From the NCBI RefSeq assembly GCF_000003605.2, contig NW_003155243.1:45078-62996 (forward strand): a stretch of DNA of 17,919 nt, in the 5' to 3' direction. The notes under the pieces are model-generated. The model ran no database searches, was not told where the DNA came from, and worked only from the letters and a program-made list of their open reading frames with translations. Source of the stretch: Saccoglossus kowalevskii. Lineage: Eukaryota; Hemichordata; Enteropneusta; Harrimaniidae. The position numbers and the translations under genes are program-made. Of this stretch, positions 9,035 to 16,200 are shown one piece after another; the stretch's first letter is position 1; each line of letters opens with the position of its first letter.

Positions 9035-9286
9035 CTTCAATAATTACAGGGGCTGACTCGGAGTCGGCGTTTTTTACCAGGTAAAACAACTTGAACAACA
9101 ACAAAATAATATACACAATTCAAAATAAAGCAAATACATTTAGCAGAATACGAGCCCACTATAACACACTGGATCCGTTACTGTGAACCGTGGTGAACCA
9201 CTCAAAACATCTGTGCTATCGGGTTATATTGGTCTCTTTGTAATAGAATATTGACTCCATATAAATACTAGTAGTTAATATTCCGA

Positions 9287-9346
9287 TCCCTAGGCGGGAA
9301 TCGAACCAATCAAAGCCTCATATCCTAACCACTAGACCATTAGGGA
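9287..9346 (-). pseudogene. Truncated tRNA-Glu pseudogene / tRNA-derived relic
   Basis: On the minus strand the first 30 or so bases (TCCCTAATGGTCTAGTGGTT and on) match the D-arm half of the tRNA-Glu at 13048-13119. The 3' end matches its T arm and acceptor (GGTTCGATTCCCG, CTAGGGA). About 12 bases around the 3' side of the anticodon arm and variable loop are gone, so the cloverleaf cannot form. The A and B boxes remain readable. Confidence 0.75.
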
Positions 9347-10061
9347 GATGATTAATATTTAATTAGTCTTGTGAATATCGGATACTTAGATTGGGTGGTA
9401 TAGTCTGATTTATTGAGCATAATTTACAAAAAATGTTTCCTCTAGGATGTTTTCAACGGCAGAGACCACTATTATGGTTCATAAGTTTTTTCTAACCGGT
9501 TTTCATTCTGACGTGATCACTACTGTAACGAGAAGATGTTTCCATCAGTAACACTTTTACTTTTTTCCTGTAAATTGAAAGTTGTAAGAATAACGGCGAT
9601 TACTGGTACGATTTCAAAATCGTATGCCACCGGTTGTCGACGTGAGCATGCTCTTAACTGGGTGGCTGACTGTTCCATAACAAAGGTACCACCTCGACAC
9701 AATTTAACTCGTGTAAGTATATGTCCTTACAGAACGTATGTACAAATTCTTATCAAGAATGGGATGTAACACATACTGAATAAATTCATTATCCGTATAA
9801 ATCAGAAAGCAATACACCGTTCCGATAATTCGCGCCCTCTAGCGGTTACATTAGTTCCAACCTCAAGGAACCGCGACAAAAAAGTTCAAATTGACACGGA
9901 TCACCTATATAATTTTCATCACACATTCTCAGGTCATCGTGATAAGGTTTAAAAAAAATTACAATATGTCTTGTACTCAAGCCATTGTTTACAACTGCCA
10001 TATTTTAAGTTCATTTTTATTGCACACTTGCTCATTTGCATACATCCCTGCCAATACTATA

Positions 10062-10297
10062 ATGTCGTACGGACGGGTAGATGGTTCAGTCTCCAAAACG
10101 CGTGTTTGCATTTTTGCAATCGTGTTAATGTCGATCGGGATATGTATTGGGATTCTGCTTGGGTACCTGATCGGATACTCCGTGCACTCGGAGTCTACCA
10201 ATGAATCATGTGGAGCTGCCTGCAACGAACCCGATGATGACATCTCAAAGCGGCTCATGTCGTCCATGAACACAGCAAACATACGACATTATTTGAG
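10062..10297 (+). CDS. NAALAD2-like: Copy 2 exon 1: cytosolic tail, signal anchor, stalk
   Basis: Start [14 protein letters not shown], then a hydrophobic run [20 protein letters not shown], then a Cys-containing acidic stalk with an NES sequon. It ends in [10 protein letters not shown], like the ENIKKFL of GCPII. Donor GTGTGT at 10298, phase 2. Confidence 0.85.
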
Positions 10298-13200
10298 GTG
10301 TGTATACTGGGGTGTCAACTAGTTGACTGATATTTGTTTTTTTACAGCAACGCATCGCTTTATATTTGACTGTATCACATCGCTTCCTTGACTTGGCGGT
10401 CTTAGAAGTGTTGCGAGATGATTTTTACATTTAAATAATATTTTGACTAAAACGTATCCAAATTAACCAAAATGTTTGCACAGATGTCAAACAAATGTCT
10501 ATTATGTCCTACCTAATTAACAAACACTTCATTACGTTGACTGATCTTCTTCAACTTGAAGCGCAAATTGTGCAGAATACCCAATATTCGGTAAACTTCG
10601 ACGGTGTCTATGTCAATGCAACTGAACAAGGCACACGTAGCATATAGAATTAAGCCGATTAACACCTTAAACAATAGGCGTTGCCAGTCAGTTTATTGGT
10701 TGCCTGGGTTATGATTATAACAAATCCGATAACGGTACACTCCCAATAGGCTGAGAGTAATGCAAACATATTTGTATTTGAAGACATGTAAATCCCGTAA
10801 GTAAATATATGCTGTCATGAAGGTCCGCCCTATATTTAGACAAAGACAATAGAAAAGATGTCTTTGATCACAGTCCCTCTATCATAGATAGAGGGACTGT
10901 GCTTTGATTCAGAGAACCGATTGTACTGTTGACGCTGTTCAACATAACAAAGGACTTGAATAAATTAATTGCCCGATACGCTATCTTATTCAAGTTCGCA
11001 CCCACTTGCGATGAAACTGCTAAATTTTGTTACTTTTTAAAAAACAACCAATCAGTTGTTCACGACATAGCAGTCCTCGCAGATCAGATGCTTGTATATT
11101 TATATTTATAATGTATGATCGACATGGTAGACATTTGGTAAATATTTAGCTGTTTATCAGCGGCCAAATTCAAAGAAACGTTTTATTGAGTTTTTACGGA
11201 TAATATTTTTTGATTATCATTACTAATGAAGATGTAATCTTTTAACACGTTCTTTACGCTAACGATGTGTAAATTACACAATCTATTCGCCACAAAATGG
11301 GCTAAAATGTGATGTCTTATGGACGTTTATGTGAGCCGTTGACGTTGAGTTACGGCTACGAGAACATGGAGACGTTCATGAAATGTAGTCCATAAAACAT
11401 GTATATTGTTATAACTGCATACTTAGTAACTGGCGAGTCCTAATTTCAATTAAACTAATACTTGTGTTTCCCCTCTCGCTACCTTAATTTGTCAATGCAC
11501 ATATTGATATTTTCATACAATACATCCGGGTATATTGAATTTAATACTTTCCGCACCATACTCAATTATGTGTGACAGAAGTGATTCCTTATCCGAACCA
11601 TTCTACTTGGTGTATCTACGTATCTAATAATGACTTGCGAATTGTTTCTAGTGTTTTAACAGAAAACCCACATCTGGCAGGTACATCGGCTGATAAATAT
11701 ACCGCAGAATATATACAGTCTACATGGTTAGAGCAAGGATTCGACTCTGCAGATATACATTCCTATGACGTATTACTTTCGTACCCTGACGAAGACAACC
11801 CTAACCTGGTAATGTGACTGTGTTTGTCTTCATAATCTACACGGATAAGCTTCTTTTATAGATTGTATTGCACTTGTGGTAAACGTATTTGCTGTGTTTG
11901 TTTCTTACAGGTACAAATATTAAACGATGATGATACTGTCAACTATACTTGCTCGGACATGGAAGAAAGTTTACGACCTGAGGATGAACATCCAGAAATG
12001 GTGAAACAGTTTAATGCGTACTCTGCTGCAAAAATGGCAAAGGTATGTGACAGTCATACTTAGAGTGGCCTTATCTTGTTTTATTAAACAAGAAAATAAT
12101 TCAAAGTCTGTGATATATCCATTTATTTTATGGCTTGTTTGGTACATGCATGCCACGATTTGTAAGCATAGTAGTTTATGCTTTTATTGTTATTAATGTT
12201 TTATTACTGTTAAAATATGAAGATTGTAAATCTCACGCTTGTATTCATGTTGGCCTCGCATTTACAAGTATGTGTGTTTACAGCCATAAACATACTTTGT
12301 ACGTCCAATTGTTTAACGTCCTGTGCAAACAAACCCTAACAATAAAATGCAAATTACCGAATAGTGAACATTATTGGTCTAATGTCCATCATTTCTGACT
12401 TTATTTAACCTCATCGAGGTCTTGGAGATATTAAATTTTCGCGAATTAAGGGAAATATTTGATGGTTCATCCTTGTTTTGATTCACTGCAAGTCAGCATT
12501 ATTCTGAGCAAAATTCCAAAAACAAATTCCCCCAATTGAGACCATTACATATTTCACATCATAGTGCAATGACCCCAATACAGTTTAAGAAATATTTCAT
12601 AATTTAACTTTTAATGATGCCGTTGAGCAATAACATGTACAGTGGTGTCGTTGTTTCTGCAGGGTGATTTAGTTTATGTCAACTACGCTCGTGTGTCTGA
12701 TTTTGACACACTGGAAAGCGTAGCTCCACATGTCAACCTGACTGGTAAGATACTCATTGCAAGATACGGAAGACTATTTCGAGGAAACAAAGTATGTCTA
12801 CAGCATGAACTGTTTTATTCTACACTTAGCATACATTTGCGTTCATTCGTTTATTTAAACATTTTGCCTTCATGTTACACTGGTCCAGATACTAGTACAT
12901 GTTATTTGACCTATGTTATAGCTTTTTTCACTAGGATTATGAGGATTATTATGTAGGCATTGAATATACCCGCTATTCCAATCATGCAGGTAATCATTGC
13001 TCAAATTCGCGGTGTTATTATATCAAAACAAAGTTTAAAAGACAATGTTCCCTAGCCGGGAATCGAACCCGGGCCCTGTGGGTGAAAGCCACATATCCTA
13101 ACCACTAGACCACTAGGGAAGACTTAAGTGATAGAACATTCTTGAAGCTAAGGAATGCTATGGTGCCATCATCACGGCATGGTGCGTGTACTATTATATT

Positions 13201-16200
13201 TGTACAAAGTTCCGTAGTCACTTGGGAAAATATGAACGGTGTTCCTATCGTGTATGTATTTAATACTCGTGTTCGTGTACTGTATTCCAATCTTGTAGGT
13301 ATTAAATGCTCAGAACCGTGGTGCTATCGGAATGATATTGTACTCTGATCCTGCCGATTATGGGAGTAACGATGACAATGCCAAAGAGTATCCGGATGAT
13401 TGGTGGTTGCCAGGCACCGGTGCTCAGCGCGGTAATCTACATGTCAGTGATTACAAAGGTGACGTTTTGACACCTGGATATCCAGCTAACAGTAAGCAAT
13501 AATATCATTATTGTTTTTAAACAACTTGACACATATTCATAAATGTCAGATATTTGTCTTTTTTTTAATCAGTGGTCTTAAATGTTGAGTTGTAGAGTAA
13601 AATATTTATATACGGTGACTGATAGCGTCAGGGTATGTTTTTGCTGTTTTGATTTGTTTTTGAAATCTGGGTTTAGTGTAAATAGGTTATTTGTGAAACA
13701 ATGCTTCATTAACATTGGGTTTTATGGACATCCTGATTGTCCTCAGTGTTGACTAATGACTAATTGAATATTTATAATGATATGTATGCGTAATCACTAA
13801 AGCTACTTTTTTAACCTGACACTATAATACAATAGGTTACATGGTACGTATTGACGAGGAAGACTCACCACTGCCAGATATACCTGTACAACCAATAGGA
13901 TATGACGACGCCTTAATATTTCTCAGGTATGAGCAGTATTATAACCCACTTGTAACAACTCTATTCAACTAGTTAGTAATATTTAGTTTTTCATGTAGTT
14001 GTCTGTCATCGGGCTTTGGGTCTTGTATTTGGGGATGAATTTGGGGTATGTTGCTTGGCTTTGAGGATACCTTCTGGGAATCGCATATGTGATATTTTAA
14101 CTGCCCAACAATATTTAAACAAGTCACTGCATGTCTTGTTCATCATTTATAATATAACACACACCAAGAGTTGCACGTTCTGAGGCCTACTTGTACATCA
14201 AAGCAGTGTGGCGAGCCGTACTGAACCGATCTGTCGTCCACTCAGTCTCAGACCGCCTAATCTGCCCTGACCGTCGACTCTGCACTCTCCCCACTGTGTT
14301 CTAACTCTGACTGACCCAGGGACTGTCCTAACTGTCTACCTCGTAAATTTGCATTTAAATGGGTCTCGATTTTTGTATTTTAGGTATATTTATCGGTCTT
14401 ATTTCTGGTCAAGATAGGTATAAATATTGGTAATATTTTTCCGATTTGGTATAAATAACCTGAACATTGTGTTTTTAATATGCTCTTATGTAAGATACAG
14501 AGGTGTTTCTATGGTCAAAATAAATATTTCAATAAATTAATATACAATGCAACTGTTGGCTTACATGTGCTTCTATTTGAGATGCTTTTCTAATAGAGCA
14601 AATACGGTAACTGTTTTATTGGAATAAACAGTGATGACAGAAATGTACTTTGGTATAAATACAGGTATAGATTTGCCACTATCAGGTATAAAAATTGTTA
14701 CACCTCCCTGGCCAGCTATGTATCAACTGCCCCCCCCCCCCGGGCGGGGGGGGGGCTTGACAACTTGCTAAGCTGAGGACCCCGGTAGTTCAATAAGATA
14801 AGTTATAAACGGAGAGATGAAACGGCGGCTGCTAGAATACCTCCTGGGTCTGAAATACTGATTATTTATTCTGCAGAGAATTGGGTGGTGATATTGCACC
14901 AGAAAGTTGGCAAGGTGGACTTAATATAAGTTACAGGATTGGTCCTGGATTTACAAACCCCAATAGGTGAGTAGACTTTCAATCTTTACTACGCATTATA
15001 CTTTCATCTCTGTTGCTACTATTTAATGCTAACTCATTAATACTGACCATTTGTTTATGTCGTTTTTGCGCAATATTGTAGTGAAAGTTAGAGAGGAATA
15101 CCGAAAACTAAGCAATGAATGAACACGTTTTTTTGCACTGTCAAACATGTCAAATACTCTACTCACAGACGCATTTAAGTTTACATATTAATATTATCTT
15201 TTGTAATATTACCAGGGGTAAATTCTCTTCTCTCTGGGGTTCTCCACACTTGCCAGGGGGGAATCTCGTCTCGTCTCTATATCTCGTCCCCTTGAGGTGC
15301 GGGATCGGGGAAGTCACTTATACTTTACAGTCAAATAAGACAAGCACAACGAAATGCGTTTCAACTTTCGTCTTAGTCGGTCTGTGGAGCACTCTATAAG
15401 ACACAGCGCCCTGGGGAAAAATCCCCAAGACTATCGCAAGGCTGACCCAAGACTCTTTTAGACTGCGTCAAGGCTCGCCCCAAGTCTCTCCAGGACTGCA
15501 CTCTCGACTGCGTCTGTCGTGCTGTACTCCCCAAGACCAACTCAAACTCTCTTTATTCATTTTCAAATCTCTAACCAATTACAAAGCAGTAAAAAGACTC
15601 TAGGGTGTAACCTTCAATCATAAAGCCAATCACACTAAGTAGTGAATACGTCATATCTTTGATTAATCGTTCACTACATTAATAACTACGAATACCAACT
15701 GTCAGAATGAGTAGTCTGAATAGCGGCGGATATCTCGTAATTAGTTCCAAATCACTGAGCCAAGTTCCGTCCAAAACTTCAAATAGGCCTAAACGATGAC
15801 AGACATAACACAGCAATTCAGCTAATAATCAACTAATTAAGTCGGTTAACAGATACGCAAAAATAAATTCATGACAATATTATTGGTAGTGTCAAACCAT
15901 AGTCTAGCATCCAATTTGGGAGATTTACATAATTATTCTGTAATATACCGTTTGAATGACATTCCACTCTGTCGCTGCATTTAAATTAACAGAAGTGTAC
16001 AAATGGACATCCACACAAGCAGAGAAAGACGATTGACCTATAATACTATCGGGTTTATCCGCGGACAAGTTGAACCAGGTTAGTATAAATTGCATTTTGA
16101 GAAACAAATACTAGTATTGAAAGTATTTACAATACCTAAACACAAGCCCAACAGTGCTACAAATGCACTGAACAGAAATTGCAATTCAACTAGCCGTAAA

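Larger units (their letters stand above)
8675..10061. other. Intergenic region between the two paralogues
   Basis: It contains the copy 1 3'UTR with AATAAA, a 22-bp tandem duplication, the truncated tRNA-Glu relic and the presumed promoter/5'UTR of copy 2. A TATAAAT at 9796-9802 lies 260 nt before the copy 2 ATG, and a GCGCCCTCTAGCGG motif at 9832-9845 resembles a CTCF core site. Neither is proven. Untranslated upstream exons cannot be excluded. Confidence 0.6.
13927..14876 (+). other. Copy 2 intron 6
   Basis: 950-nt phase-2 intron. It contains a C/T-rich patch at about 14210-14340, the GGTATAAATA repeats and the C/G snap-back. No coding signal. Confidence 0.75.

Noticed and set aside
9891-10061. 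Longer N-terminus for copy 2 from the ATG at 9891
   Set aside because: The frame is open, but it would put 57 extra residues before the membrane anchor, unlike this family. The ATG at 10062 has A at -3 and gives the expected short cytosolic tail.
10495-10647. Open stretch of about 50 codons in intron 1 of copy 2
   Set aside because: No recognisable motif, and the exon 1 to exon 2 splice already gives the continuous conserved [17 protein letters not shown]. An exon here would interrupt it.
10929-11111. 60-codon open stretch in intron 1 of copy 2
   Set aside because: It begins at TTG rather than ATG, has no known motif, and lies inside an intron.
14417-14694. GGTATAAATA motifs as promoters
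   Set aside because: They sit deep in an intron of an expressed-looking gene with no coding start nearby and occur as a degenerate repeat.
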